A stretch of DNA of 64,000 nt from Dipylidium caninum (lineage: Eukaryota; Platyhelminthes; Cestoda; Cyclophyllidea; Dipylidiidae). The position numbers and the translations under genes are program-made. Location: the NCBI GenBank assembly GCA_017562135.1, contig QEYB01001406.1, positions 1 through 64,000 on the forward strand, given 5' to 3'. Under the pieces are notes generated by a model, which did no database searches, had not been told where the DNA came from, and saw only the letters and a list, made by a program, of their open reading frames with translations. Within the stretch, counting starts at the first letter, position 1; each line of letters begins with the position of its first letter. Shown here in pieces: positions 52,703-63,679 of this stretch.

Positions 52703-52732
52703 CCGTCCGTCCGTCTGCCTGCCTGCCTGCCT
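52703..52732. repeat. (GTCC)n then (TGCC)n tetranucleotide repeats
   Basis: Three GTCC units run directly into four TGCC units. Confidence 0.85.
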
Positions 52733-53428
52733 ACGTCATCTGAACGCAGGCGCTGGTCGTGTCTGCTTCATTGGCAACGGAGTGACACCCCGAGCGGACT
52801 GGACGCTCCGTTTAATTACGGCAGCCGCCAGGGTCACCTTCGCGTACTCGCGAACAACGCGTGTCAGGCCTCGGAGCCCCATCCACTGATCATGCGCGTG
52901 ACAGGCAGTAAAACACATGTAAAACCTTATTTTTTTGCGCTTGTGACGGCCAGTGCCACACCTCGTATTGGCTCCCTTCGGTGAACCGGGGCGCAGGATT
53001 CAGAACCGACTTTCTCCAGCTCACACGGCCAGTGGTCAGAAGGTCTTGGGTCCTGCCTTTCGCCAAGTGCCGGAGACTATTTGCCAGCAAATGTCGCGCC
53101 GTTGTACACTTGGCCGATTCACCCCCGCTGCTTCAATGTCGCGGGCGTTGTGCAATGGGAGGCCCCTTTGATGTTGTGCAATTAATCCACCATCATCAAA
53201 CTAGCTGTACTATTTTTGGCTACAAACTTGCCTTTTTATGAGACCGTTGCCTAAATTATACACCAACATCAAAACGGAGGGGCGCGGATTTGACAGCGAG
53301 CCTCCATCAACGAAAAAGCTATTACTCTGGCCTCCATAACAATGCAAATCAACATTTCTTTTTAGACTCGGGACACCACACTTCACGTGTAAACACAATC
53401 TCTAATCCGCCTTCCATTGCACCATGGT

Positions 53429-53466
53429 AATAAGAAGAAGGAGGAGGAGGAGAAGAAGAAGAAGAA
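53429..53466. repeat. (GAA)/(GGA) purine tract
   Basis: Alternating blocks of AAG and AGG triplets. Confidence 0.85.
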
Positions 53467-55376
53467 TGAAGGCTGGTTTATTTTCCCCGTTTGAAAGTCA
53501 TAACCCAGTGTGATTGTACAGCGCGCAGTCGACTCGGCGTCTGATTGGTGCGGAGACGTAGGTGCCAGTTCGGTTGCTGCGTGAGCAGACGTGATGGAAG
53601 CTAAAGGAGGATGGGGGCTCGAGGCAGTGCACGAGTCTGGCGTCACCGACACTCACCCTCCACGCTTAGCTCGAAAGGATTATACGCCATCTGTGCGCTC
53701 ATGGGAATTGCGAATGAATGCGGTCAAAAATGGCAAGTCACAGCAGCGGTTTAGAGTGAAGGCAAGTGCGTGGCCCCGCCCTCGGGGGGCTGAGGGGAAA
53801 TCCTGTCCGGTGCTGACAAGGGGTGGAGTAAATCCAGTGTCCGAGCCCAGTGAATCGCGCACTTCCCGGAAACTCGCGGCGCAGAGGCTTGCGGTGGACA
53901 TAAGAATGCACCTTCCACCCGCAACCACCAGCCTCCGTCCTCCAGAGCACCGGCGCTGTGCTGTGCTGCCTCGCTAAACAACGCGCCCTCCTGTTTCGTG
54001 CAATCTCTTCCAGACTGGCAGTAAAGATTACATTTTCCGCCATTTATTGTACAGCAAATCGCGATACCGCGCAAGTTTAGCAGCTGATACATTTGCATAC
54101 ACACATTGTCTGGTGCACTAACGCGAGGCGAATGTTTATGCCCTTCTACTTTTTCAACATTTGCAAATTAAACTGCCGAATCTATGGATGGTATCAACCA
54201 CTCACTTGGCAACAGTAATGCTTCGTAAACGCCTTTCGTCCATCCACTGAATTACAATCGTAAACATTAAATAGACTCGACACGACTGCCACTCGGAGCT
54301 GCCAACGCGGTGAATGCGTTTGATGGGATTTCCTGGAGGCAGATGATGTGAACATGACGTGGGGAATCCTCGCGGTGATGCAAGGCCATAGCCTCTTCGC
54401 TGTGATGCACCACGCCATGAAAGGAGACCGAAGCCGCGCCTCCCAGCCTGGAGTTGGGTCCTCGCCGAACTCAAAAGAAAAAAACCACTTGGTGATTATC
54501 CACTCCGCAGTGCCAGATGCTGTTCGGCGGGGTGCGAGACAAGACTTGGAGCAGCTTTAATCGTCGTGAAGTAGGCTTTTACGCCATTGCAACCACCACA
54601 CCACCGCACTATGCGCCTTTCCCATGCTGTTTTAAGATAAATGTTCCTACTTAAGGCAATTGGCATGCCAAACATGTTTGTTGTGGGACGTCGTGCTGCT
54701 TTTAGCGCCGCCAACCGAACGAATACCACTTGGCTCCGTGAACAGAGGGCTTGTAAAACGGGGAACTTCAAATTGTTCGACAAAGCGCCCCACCACCAAT
54801 CACACGCGACGCGCTCCTCCTCCGCCGTCCAAATGCACCAGGCGCCATTCCGCGGTGCTACTTGACGTTCACACGGAGAAGTAAGATGGCCAAGGCAGAG
54901 ATCCAAAGGGACACCGCTCGCATTCAGAACAGGGCTCAAGCAAGCTGTGTGCGAACAAACAAACGGGTGCAACACCGAACAAACACCCGAGCTTGCCTGT
55001 TACACTCACTTCAAGTGGTCCTAGACGCAACTGAGGCGCTGTCACGTGCGCTTCCCACGACAACATCATGTGTGTGTTCCACCGCTCAGACGGTGACTAA
55101 CGCTACACACGCACAGCATCGGCGCCGGGGAGTGGGGCTAGTGGCCCCAACGCCGACACGGCTAAGGCGCTCACAGCGTTGCTTACCCGGTCAACGCACA
55201 TGGCAGATACACCCACGCGCAGGCACGACCACTAGCAGTCGCACACGTATCCGCAAAAATAAGTCCAACAAAAAGAAACTCCTGGGTAATAGACATACAT
55301 ATACACGTATGTATGCGTACGTACTTACGTATCTCCTCGTGCAAAAACACCCACATGGAGTAGGCGCATTTGTATA

Positions 55377-55382
55377 TTTATT
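55377..55382 (-). promoter_or_regulatory. candidate polyadenylation signal of the ASXL gene
   Basis: AATAAA on the minus strand, 256 bases downstream of the ASXL stop codon, in an AT-rich patch that follows GC-rich sequence. It is the nearest canonical hexamer I saw. Confidence 0.5.
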
Positions 55383-55530
55383 TATAATAGTAGTAAAATT
55401 ATTAGAGGGCTGGCTCTGAGAAAAATAGTGGTGGCTTGGCGGTATTAAAGGTTGCACTGAAAGCGGGATGTGAAGAGGAAAGGCGATAATAATTACACAA
55501 ACGGAGTGGAAAAAATAAAGGACGTATGGC

Positions 55531-55546
55531 CGTGTGTGTGTGTGTG
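55531..55546. repeat. (GT)n microsatellite in the ASXL 3' region
   Basis: Short GT run about 100 bases beyond the ASXL stop codon. Confidence 0.8.
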
Positions 55547-55637
55547 GAAATGGTTATGTACAAGAGGCGGTGGTGTGGACGGGAAAGGGACTGTGATAAG
55601 TTAAATATAACGCATACGAACGCGCGGGATGCGAATC

Positions 55638-58600
55638 TCAGTTGGGAGGAGGTAAGAAAGAGGTTGGCGGATTGCTGTTGCTGCCACTGACATTGGTGTG
55701 GTTAGTATTCACGCCTGATGTAGCAATGGTGCTGGGCGCCAGTAAGCTGTAGTAGGTCTGTGCAGGCCTCAACTACAAAGAAAGTGTCTATTAAATTAGC
55801 ATACACAGTTTCAATAATAATGCTTGTCTAAATCACGTGGTTGTCTGCCTAATTATGTTTATGAAGTGCATTTATTCATAACCTAGCACATCTAACAATG
55901 GCGAGTGCGACTATTAACACATCAGGCGACTTGAAAAGATTAGTGGTTAATGTGAAAGAGTGTCTACAGGTTACACTAGAAGAACTAAGGCGATTTACCC
56001 CATGAGAATATGAAAGACAAGCTGATCGAGAGCCACTAACGCAGAGGAAGAGATAAAGACCAAGTAAAACTAAGATTAGTCCTCCCCCCCCCAGCCAACC
56101 CGGACACACGAGCTTCTTTGGTTCTTCCGTCAATTTTTTAGTCGCCTCTTAGGCATATTTTAATAGCGTGTCCAGGATGCATTTACCTCAACAGAAATAA
56201 GTCCAACAAACACACGCGATGTACAATTAATGTAGAACAAAGGTGCAATTCTGCGGTGACAAAAAAATTAGCCGATTTTCGTGCATTGAAATTAATACAC
56301 ACGCAGGTATTATCGCAGGGGAGTATTTGAGTGCAGCAAAACGATTTTCTCTGCAATAAATAGTAGCATCCGTCCATGCTAGTTGGTCATCACTATTTAG
56401 AAACTTTCCAATCATTCGTTTGGTAAACTAGGTAACAAGCTTACTTGTGCTGCCTGCTGTTGAGGTTGGATAGGTGTTGGTTGATGTATTCTCTGAACAC
56501 TGCACACATTAGCGTTTATATTATTATTTGGAAGGATTTCACGGTAAAGACCGGGCGGAATTGCTGGCACTTGTTGTTGTTGTTGATGGTCCTGTGACCG
56601 GTTAGCAGGTAGGATAAGAGGTAGCACTGTTGGTGTCGCAGAGGTTGAAACAGTTGAACAGCCAGTCGTAGTGGAGACGGGGACAGAGCCAGAATGCTTT
56701 CGAGTAATTTGTAGAGGCTGGGGAGGTGTCTGTTTGGGTTGGATAGCAATAGGAGTTCGACACAATATGGCATGAGACTTGTCCGTGCTGGGAATCAGGA
56801 GAAACTGCTGTTGTGTGACGGTTGCACGCGGATTCATAGATTGGAGAAGAGCAAGTGTTTCGGACAGGTTGTTGCCATCGACAAAAAATGCTCTGGTGGT
56901 TGTAGTTCCACCTCCAACACTGCAAGCACTAGCTGGGACAGCTACCAACGGTTGCTGTTGTGGGGGTGTGGGCTGCTTTTTTTGAAGTGGTTGCAGTTGC
57001 TGTTGTTGCGATTGCTGCGGTTGAAGTATCTGCGGTTGAGGATGCACGTCGGACAACGGATGATCTGGATCAGCAGCCTCGGGTCCACCCTCATTACTAC
57101 TTACTGAAGATCCTGATCGTGATGGTGTCACAACAACACGCGCCTGTTTGAAGTTAGCCAGGATAGCAGGAAGGGGACCAGGTATACCACCGCCAGTACT
57201 TCCATGTTGAGGAGTTGCGGGAGCGGAAACACTGCTCCCCGTGGGTTGAATCAAAACCGCAGGGGACTGCATCACAGGCCCGGAGATGGGCGGCATCGAT
57301 TCCTGTGAGGTGGTTGGACAGCTGTAGAAGTCACCGGAAAAGCTGGTTCCTGGATTCGGAGTAAGGCTGCCGGCAGTAGGATGTGGTGGAGGTGGAGTAG
57401 GGTCAGACAGAGGAATCGATACAAGAGGTGGCACAGGTCGCTGTTGACGAAGTACTTTGGCGGGTAAAGATTGACAAGGATGCTGTTGACTCATCATCAG
57501 ACGTTTGGCGCGCAACTTCTCCCTCACGCTAGCCAGGGTCTTGGTCTCTCGAGGTGGAGGCATGGTGGTGTGAGATGATGCGGCAGGCGTAGTGCTGTCA
57601 ACCACTAGAGGAGGCCTACTGCTGGAGGGAAAGTCTGCACCAGTCTGAGAAAGTCGACGACTAGGCGCAGCAATCGTAGATCGCCTTTGAGAAGTCAACA
57701 AGTGGTCAGAAGGGGGTTTGACACCCTGTAAACGAAAATTTTTATTATTTGGACATAACGCAAACATTACATGTAAAAAAAGCACGTAGCAGTTAATTAT
57801 ACACACGCTGTCAATCGAATTCAAATTGCTATTGGATTGTCTACAGCAAAAAGCGCCTTACATTCCACGAGTTAGGAAATCCGATGAGTAGGTTTAAGCA
57901 AAAGTAGAAATGACCCAACCTCTTTCCACAAGGCCCAAAATACCACCACCGATAGGTAAAGTATTGTAAAAATTAGGTTTATCTTTGTTTTTTAAATTGA
58001 CTTACAATTAAAACAGCCACCTAAGACTTGAGTTACTTAATGAATACTACCATTGATGGATATTTTACCAAAATTGAGAAAAATAAGACAGACGCTACAA
58101 GAGAAAGCTTTCATAATAAGTGAAAACAAGGATAAGAACTGGAGGCACTTTATGCACACGTACAAAACTCCAGCCATAAAGATGAACCGACAGAGTGCTG
58201 TAATATCGCAAACCTTGAGGGGGCGTTAAGCAGTGAAAAACGACTTTATGGGTAAAAGACGACTAAAATTCCCAGTCAAGATAAACAGCTCTTTACACAG
58301 GATATATCCCATTTATCTGTTGGTGGCATCAGTCAGTTAGAGATATTGATGGAAGTTATGGCTATGGTTAAATCATGGTTTCTGTGTAACCAAGGAAGCC
58401 AAGTTAGAATAAAGCAAAAACCGCACTAATCTAAAAGAGTCTAAGAAAGAAAGGAACCGAGATTTAGGGAGAGGAATTGTCACAATGGTGCTCAATTACG
58501 CACACAATTTCGCGAATATTAAACGCTTTAGGTTTGGCAAAATAAGGGATAACAAGTGCTCTGAGAGATCACGTCTCATCCATTACTTATTATTCTGAAT

Positions 58601-60981
58601 GATGGTTAGGCTGAATCTGCTTCAAGCGGCTTTTTTATGAAAGCTATTGCCAAAACAAATCGTACATGCCAGCTTATGCTTATCGGTTAGAATTTGTTTG
58701 CTTTATTACCATCCATTAACCTCTGCCTCCCTTCAGCGCACCAAAAGACCTGTTTCATGCATCTCTATCGAATGACCAGACGATTTAATAAATGAAAGAG
58801 GGTTGGATGATATCTAAACCTCCAATCGTATTTAGGAAACAAAAGATTCAAACCCATACTACATTTAGTCCTAAACATTACGATAAACCTAATCATCAAT
58901 AGGCGGGACCAAAGAATAATTTAATAAAAGTTATTACGCACGTTTTGTAACAACAAAGTTGACTCAAGTTTGGGCATGTTGAGTCGACGCTGAACAGATG
59001 GCTCTGAGGGAACGGATACCCGCTTAGTGGTGCGTTCCACTTCGTCCGAAGACATAGATGGTGTGGGAAGCATAAGATTGGTGGAATTAGTGTTGTTGGA
59101 AGCTGAAGGCGAGAGACCAGCACAGGGGCTCGAAGAAGAGGGGCCGTGTGGTGAAGGTGATGACGAGAGAGTAGATGTTGAGGAAGAGAAAGAAGAGATT
59201 GTAGCGGCGGCGGAGGAGGCAGAGGTAGAGACGAAGTGAGAAAAAACTGACTGATTAGCCATCTGGTTTTTTTCTAGTTTTGTACTGATATCCTTCTGAG
59301 ATTTTTCCTCATCCATTTCACTGTCAACTTGCACTTGTGTGGGCTCTTTTGTAAGGACTGTCTGTAGGGTAGTGGGCTTATTTCGAAACCGAGAGATTGG
59401 CGATTCAATTCCACTGACTTTCAGATGACTACTAGTCGTCTGCAAGATAATAATTACAGGTCAGAAAATACAGCTACGGTTGGACGAACTACCAAGAGCG
59501 GCATTCGAACCACGAAACAAACTAAAAGCAATCGGGGGGCGACATAAATTTAAACATCCACCATAAGCTGTTATTCAGAATAATACTGTGTTAAAAATAA
59601 CAAATTAAAGTCAGACACGAAGTAACGATTATAAAGGCTTACAAATATCCAACGACGATCTAATCAAATCTATTTGCCATTTCAGAACCAGTCTTACGGA
59701 CTTCGCAGTACATCACTGAGTCATTGGTGCATGATCAGATATGCAAAGCCTAATCTTTCTTATGCAGTATTAACAGCAAATTAAAGGATCAAGTGATAAA
59801 GCCCAACCGCCAGGATGATAACTGTGGAAATAAAAGACCTTGCTAGGCATCTATTATATTTTGCCCGATAATCAGACCTATCAACCTACCCATCCGGACA
59901 CCGTTTGACTAAACCTGAAGATATCGTCTCTCAAACGGCAGTGACAAAGGTTTGAAATATTACTCAGTAATTTCGTGTTCAGAACATAGGGATCCATAAA
60001 CTAAACCCACTTGTTAAGCACAAAATGAAAGAAACCGAAGTCACTCATATCAAGAAAATAATGTGCTTACGATTAGCTTTGTGGAATTCGGTTCTTCTTT
60101 GGTGATAGCGGATGGGTGAGGTAAAGGAGTAGATGAGTGGGGAATGGGAACGGGAGATACAACAGGACTTGAATAGCGCTGCCGGTTTCCGACAGATTTT
60201 CGAAGACCAGTGCGGGAATTCAACCGAGGTGAAAAGTCTCCGTTCATCTGGCGGATTGAATAATCCTGCAGGGCTTTGGATAGAAACTCATTATTTAATG
60301 CAGTGGGATGAATCCAGTAATCATTCGTCGAGGGTACACTTGCATCCGACGGAGGTGTCTGATCGTGCACAGGCAGGAGACTTATTAGATGCCGCCTGGA
60401 GTCTAGCGGCAGTGCTTCAAATGTATCCATGTTAATAATTTTCTAAAAATAGATAAACAAGACCCCACAAGAATAACCAAAATCCTGGTAAGCAATTGAT
60501 AAGAACATGAAATAAAACAATGATCAAAGCAGGACATTGGTGAGAGGCAACAGTTAAAAGAGATTTTTTTGACGTACCTTTAAATTTACTTTGGTAAGCA
60601 GAGAATCTCTTCTTTCAAAATCGATGTTGTCTAAACTGCCAACAACTTTACGTTTTCGACCTCCGCGTACTTGATCCTGAAGAAGATTAGACTGAAGAAA
60701 TCGGAAGATAAATATAATTTATTTACCACCCCGTCTGTTTGGCTGTGTGTTGCAGTTAGCGATGAAGTGTCTTTTCTATTGTTGCCGTGTTCAGTAACGC
60801 TGTCTTCGTTGTAATTCTGTTTAGAGACGTCAGTCACGAGACTATCGGGCGACAACGAAGTTCGCATATCACTACTTTTGTCCAAAGATGATGATGGTCG
60901 CAGAAAAATGCGAATTTTTGGTACATATGGAGAATCCTGCGCCGATTTCGCAGGGATTATCAGTTTAGAGGTAGCGTACAT
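55638..60981 (-). CDS. ASXL: Additional sex combs-like (ASXL) protein, short form
   Basis: ASX/ASXL proteins activate the deubiquitinase BAP1 (Calypso), which removes ubiquitin from histone H2A in the nucleus. Six exons in phase 0 join to 879 codons plus TGA: 60727-60981, 60578-60676, 60071-60442, 58942-59439, 56445-57725, 55638-55772. The family call rests on LDNIDFERRDSLLTKVNLKK then IINMDTFEALP and SALNNEF-like TALNNEFLSKALQ, aligned with IDFETPxSILVNTNLRALIN then HTFxxLP and ALNNEF in ASXL. RETKTLASVREKLRAKR resembles the later TLADIKARALQ motif. The start is taken at 60981 because TGA lies in frame two codons upstream. There is no HARE-HTH domain before the ASXH domain and no C-terminal PHD finger; the protein ends PTSFLPPPN. 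Known ASXL proteins are longer (about 1,500 residues or more). Confidence 0.86.
56445..57725 (-). CDS. ASXL: ASXL exon 5: Gln/Pro-rich low-complexity region
   Basis: A 427-codon exon rich in Gln, Pro, Ser and Thr, with runs such as QPQQSQQQQLQPLQKKQ and QQQVPAIPPG. The KTLASVREKLRAKR motif lies near its start. It ends QQQAAQ at a gtaagc donor and joins the last exon (LRPAQTYYSLLAP). Such regions are typical of the long disordered part of ASXL proteins. Confidence 0.8.
57726..58941. other. ASXL intron 4
   Basis: A 1.2 kb AT-rich intron. Nothing else was recognised in it. Confidence 0.75.
58942..59439 (-). CDS. ASXL: ASXL exon 4: Ser-rich linker
   Basis: This 166-codon exon starts TTSSHLKVSGIESPISRFR, has an acidic/Lys patch (EMDEEKSQKDISTKLEK) and a long Ser/Thr/Ala run, and ends LESTLLLQN at a gtgcgt donor. 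No folded domain is evident. The antisense frames here are shadows. Confidence 0.8.
60071..60676 (-). CDS. ASXL: ASXL exons 2-3: ASXH (DEUBAD) domain
   Basis: The basic run RGGRKRKVVG precedes DNIDFERRDSLLTKVN. The intron at 60443-60577 then splits the domain, which resumes with KIINMDTFEALPLDSRRHLI then SLLPVHDQ, HPTALNNEFLSKALQDYSIR and NGDFSPRL. In the ASXL family this helical domain contacts BAP1 and stabilises ubiquitin binding. The NEF box that is near-invariant in the family (ALNNEFF) is kept as ALNNEFL. A Pro/Ser-rich tail (VSPVPIPHSSTPLPHP) follows, and the exon ends at gtaagc. Confidence 0.9.
60727..60981 (-). CDS. ASXL: ASXL exon 1 (as modelled)
   Basis: The exon encodes 85 residues starting MYATSKLIIPAK, Ser/Asp/Asn-rich with no domain. 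The sequence immediately upstream is gcttccccag and then seven bases before the ATG, that is, an excellent acceptor followed by an untenably short 5' leader. In flatworms such a layout commonly reflects spliced-leader trans-splicing. An upstream cis-spliced coding exon joined at this acceptor is excluded by the in-frame TGA in those seven bases. Confidence 0.7.
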
Positions 60982-62489
60982 TCGTCAACTGGGGAAGCCT
61001 TCAGAATAGCAGCGGCGAGCTCAAGAGTAATGCAAGACGATACACTTTACCCAGGCATCGGCTACCACGAAACATAAAACGCGCAAAAAACGCACCGAGA
61101 GGGAAATTTTTCAAGCCGCCCTCTATGATAATATCAGTTAATTATTAAAACAATTTTTGGGGTTCTGTAGTTCTCTTGGAATGCAACATGCCTGCACATT
61201 TTCTTACCATAAAAAATTTGGTCCATTAAATATGAAACAACTCTAAGTAAGGTAAATCGGTTAAAATAATAAACGAGGCTTAAAACTAACATTTCCGACC
61301 TACACGCACCAGTTCAAGACATTTAGGACAACCATTTTTTGTTGCTCAGTATGGTCGCCTGAAATGAAAAATGTACTCACAGCAAACTATAAGTAAATTA
61401 ATGGGTCATAAAATCAATCATCGAAGATTTCTATAGATGATATAGATGTTATTAAGCTTAATTTAAAACACATACTGGCATTTTTGTAAAGTTCTTACTC
61501 ACGAGTCATCCTCTCTGCATGCAATTTGCCTATGATAGCCTACAATTTGGTTTTATTGTGTGAATCATTGAGGGGCATACTTATTATTTTTCTCCCCGTT
61601 AAAAAGGATCCATATGCAAATTCCTCTAAGACTACTAAAAAAGTTTCGCTGTCGGCGTACGTAAAATGCTTACAGGCGTTGACATAAGCTATACTTGTCC
61701 ATTTCACTTTGTTTGCGTCTGGGCTGATCGAGATACCGCAGAAGAGACTGGCAAAATGTAAGGCTTTCATAACGCAGGAGCGAAGATGACTAATCTCGAA
61801 AAACACCTTTAGTTGTACAAATATATTATGGTCTAATAAATACGAAACTGGTTGCACAAAACAATTTGTGTGTATTGTGACTTTTGTGAAATCTACACAA
61901 CTGTTCTTATTCTCTCATATTTTTCGTAACCCAATGGAAAGGGTGGGGTTGAGCCAGGATAAGATCAATAGGAAAAATTCTCTCCTTTCCTTGGTAAACT
62001 CTTGGGAACGAACAATGACGCGCTTGCTTTTAAGCCCATTTGTCTAATCGGAGTGTAGATGCGGTCTGCGGCGAATCTTTTTGTACATTATCCCACACAA
62101 ATTTTATCCGAGGTCCCCCTCGATAAGCCATACCGATTTGTGTTTGGGCCCTGTGATCATGCAAAATTGTTCAGTAGGCGAAATAAACCGTAATGCGAAA
62201 CGTCACAAAATCGCAGTTATTTGCGCAATATCAATTCGAACAATACTTTGTTAAGCTCTATCGGCAGCATTTGAAATGCGATAAAACAACTGAGTATTTT
62301 TGCACAGAACTACACCATTTTGCACTCTCCCAATGCTTAATTACCTGAAACTTTCTCGTAAGTCTTTTATATTGCAGGTAAAGCCGTATTGTATATGTGC
62401 GAACTGTGTCCAATAAGCGCTTTAATTTACCAGTGTTATTTTGCGTTAGGACTGGTTCAGCCCAATTTTGCCCCGTTGGTCACGCGCTA
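60982..62489. promoter_or_regulatory. head-to-head intergenic region between ASXL and eIF2 gamma genes
   Basis: About 1.5 kb of AT-rich DNA lies between the ASXL start (minus strand) and the eIF2 gamma start (plus strand), so both promoters should fall here. No TATA box or other element can be assigned with confidence. A 105-codon minus-strand frame at 61540-61857 shows no family match and no HARE-HTH features. Confidence 0.5.
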
Positions 62490-63679
62490 ATGAGCGACAC
62501 ACCAGGATTAGCGACACAGGACATCGAAAGACTGGTATTATATCCCTTACGTATAATATCGTGGATTCTTAGGATGTCTCTAAACTCACACCCCTCACTC
62601 CAGAGGTCATCAGTCGACAGGCGACTATGAACATTGGGACGATTGGCCATGTGGCTCACGGTAAAACGACAGTTGTGAGGGCCATTTCCACGGTCCATAC
62701 AATTCGTCATAAAAATGAGCTTATTCGAAATATCACCATAAAATTGGGTTATGCGAATGCAAAAATCTACAAATGTGACAATCCAAGTTGCTCGCCCCCT
62801 GGCTGCTACCATTCTTTTGGAAGTGCCAGCCCGGATGTTGTCGATTGTTCTCGAGTTGGTTGTGATGGGAAGCTGCGTTTAATGAGGTTTGTTTTGTTTT
62901 CTGTTTCCATGAAATTCTCTCGTGTGCCTTCTTAATTACTTATGTCCTTTCATAGACATATATCCTTTGTTGATTGTCCTGGCCACGATATTCTCATGGC
63001 AACTATGCTGAATGGGGCTGCTGTTATGGATGCTGCGATCCTTTTAATTGCAAGTAATGAACCCTGTCCACAACCTCAAACTAGTGAACACTTGGCCGCT
63101 GTGGAAATCATGCATCTTGATACGATACTTATACTTCAGAACAAGATAGACTTAGTGAAAGAAGCTGCAGCTCGTGATCAATACGATCAGGTGTTTTCTT
63201 TTTTTTCATCATAATTAGTTGTGTAAAGTATAGCGGAGTTTTCGGTTGTTTATTTTAAATCACCGGGCATCCCATGATATGGTGCCTCGCCAAATTCCAA
63301 CAGTATCATTTATTTTTTCGAAAAGTTCATTTCTTGTATATTTAGATAAATTCTGTGGTAAATTTTTGCAAGCCTTCTTTAATGCAAAGTTTTCTTATTG
63401 TAGGCAGGTTGTACGTGTTTTTTTAACAGTTTTGTTAGTGTATAGAGAAGTCTCAACACAGTAATTGCATGTTCATTTTCCACTATTATTACTGTCAATT
63501 TTGTCATGGTGCCTATCTAATGTAGATACTGAACTTCATCAAAGGCACTGTTGCTGAAAATGCCCCTATCATCCCGATTTCGGCGCAGCTCAAGTACAAC
63601 ATAGATGTTGTTTGCGATTACATCGTTAACAGCATACCTATTCCGGTGCGAGATTTTACCTCCGATCCACGTCTGATTG
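62490..63679 (+). CDS. EIF2S3: eukaryotic translation initiation factor 2 subunit gamma (5' part)
   Basis: eIF2 gamma is the GTPase subunit that binds initiator Met-tRNA and brings it to the 40S ribosome. Exons: 62490-62534 ([15 protein letters not shown]), 62573-62886, 62956-63190, 63526-63679, then beyond the window. Introns are 38, 69 and 335 nt. Motifs: P-loop GHVAHGKTT at residues 40-48, switch I region [20 protein letters not shown], a Cys-rich knuckle, switch II DCPGHD, the block [32 protein letters not shown] and the guanine-specifying NKID. The fourth exon reads [20 protein letters not shown], then [12 protein letters not shown] with a split codon at gtatgc. All GTPase motifs are intact. 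The ATG at 62627 is internal; the start is placed at 62490 because the upstream exon supplies the N-terminus expected for the family. Confidence 0.97.

Larger units (their letters stand above)
47160..55376. other. intergenic region between ASXL and UBA6
   Basis: The UBA6 start exon and promoter should lie in the left part, but neither was located. From about 47160 to 49400 the DNA is AT-rich. The 95-codon frame at 48876-49163 has no recognised domain. From about 49400 to 55200 it becomes GC-rich, with overlapping short frames on both strands like the left third of the window. Tandem repeats are listed separately. No gene is supported. Confidence 0.6.

Noticed and set aside
59490..59515. tRNA T-loop-like string ggttcgaat on the minus strand
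   Set aside because: The flanks do not form a T stem or an acceptor stem, and no anticodon arm is present at the right distance.
60133..60435. 100-codon plus-strand frame
   Set aside because: Antisense shadow of the ASXH exon.
61540..61857. 105-codon minus-strand frame upstream of ASXL as a candidate HARE-HTH exon
   Set aside because: No similarity to the HARE-HTH pattern, and the ASXL start has an in-frame stop just upstream.
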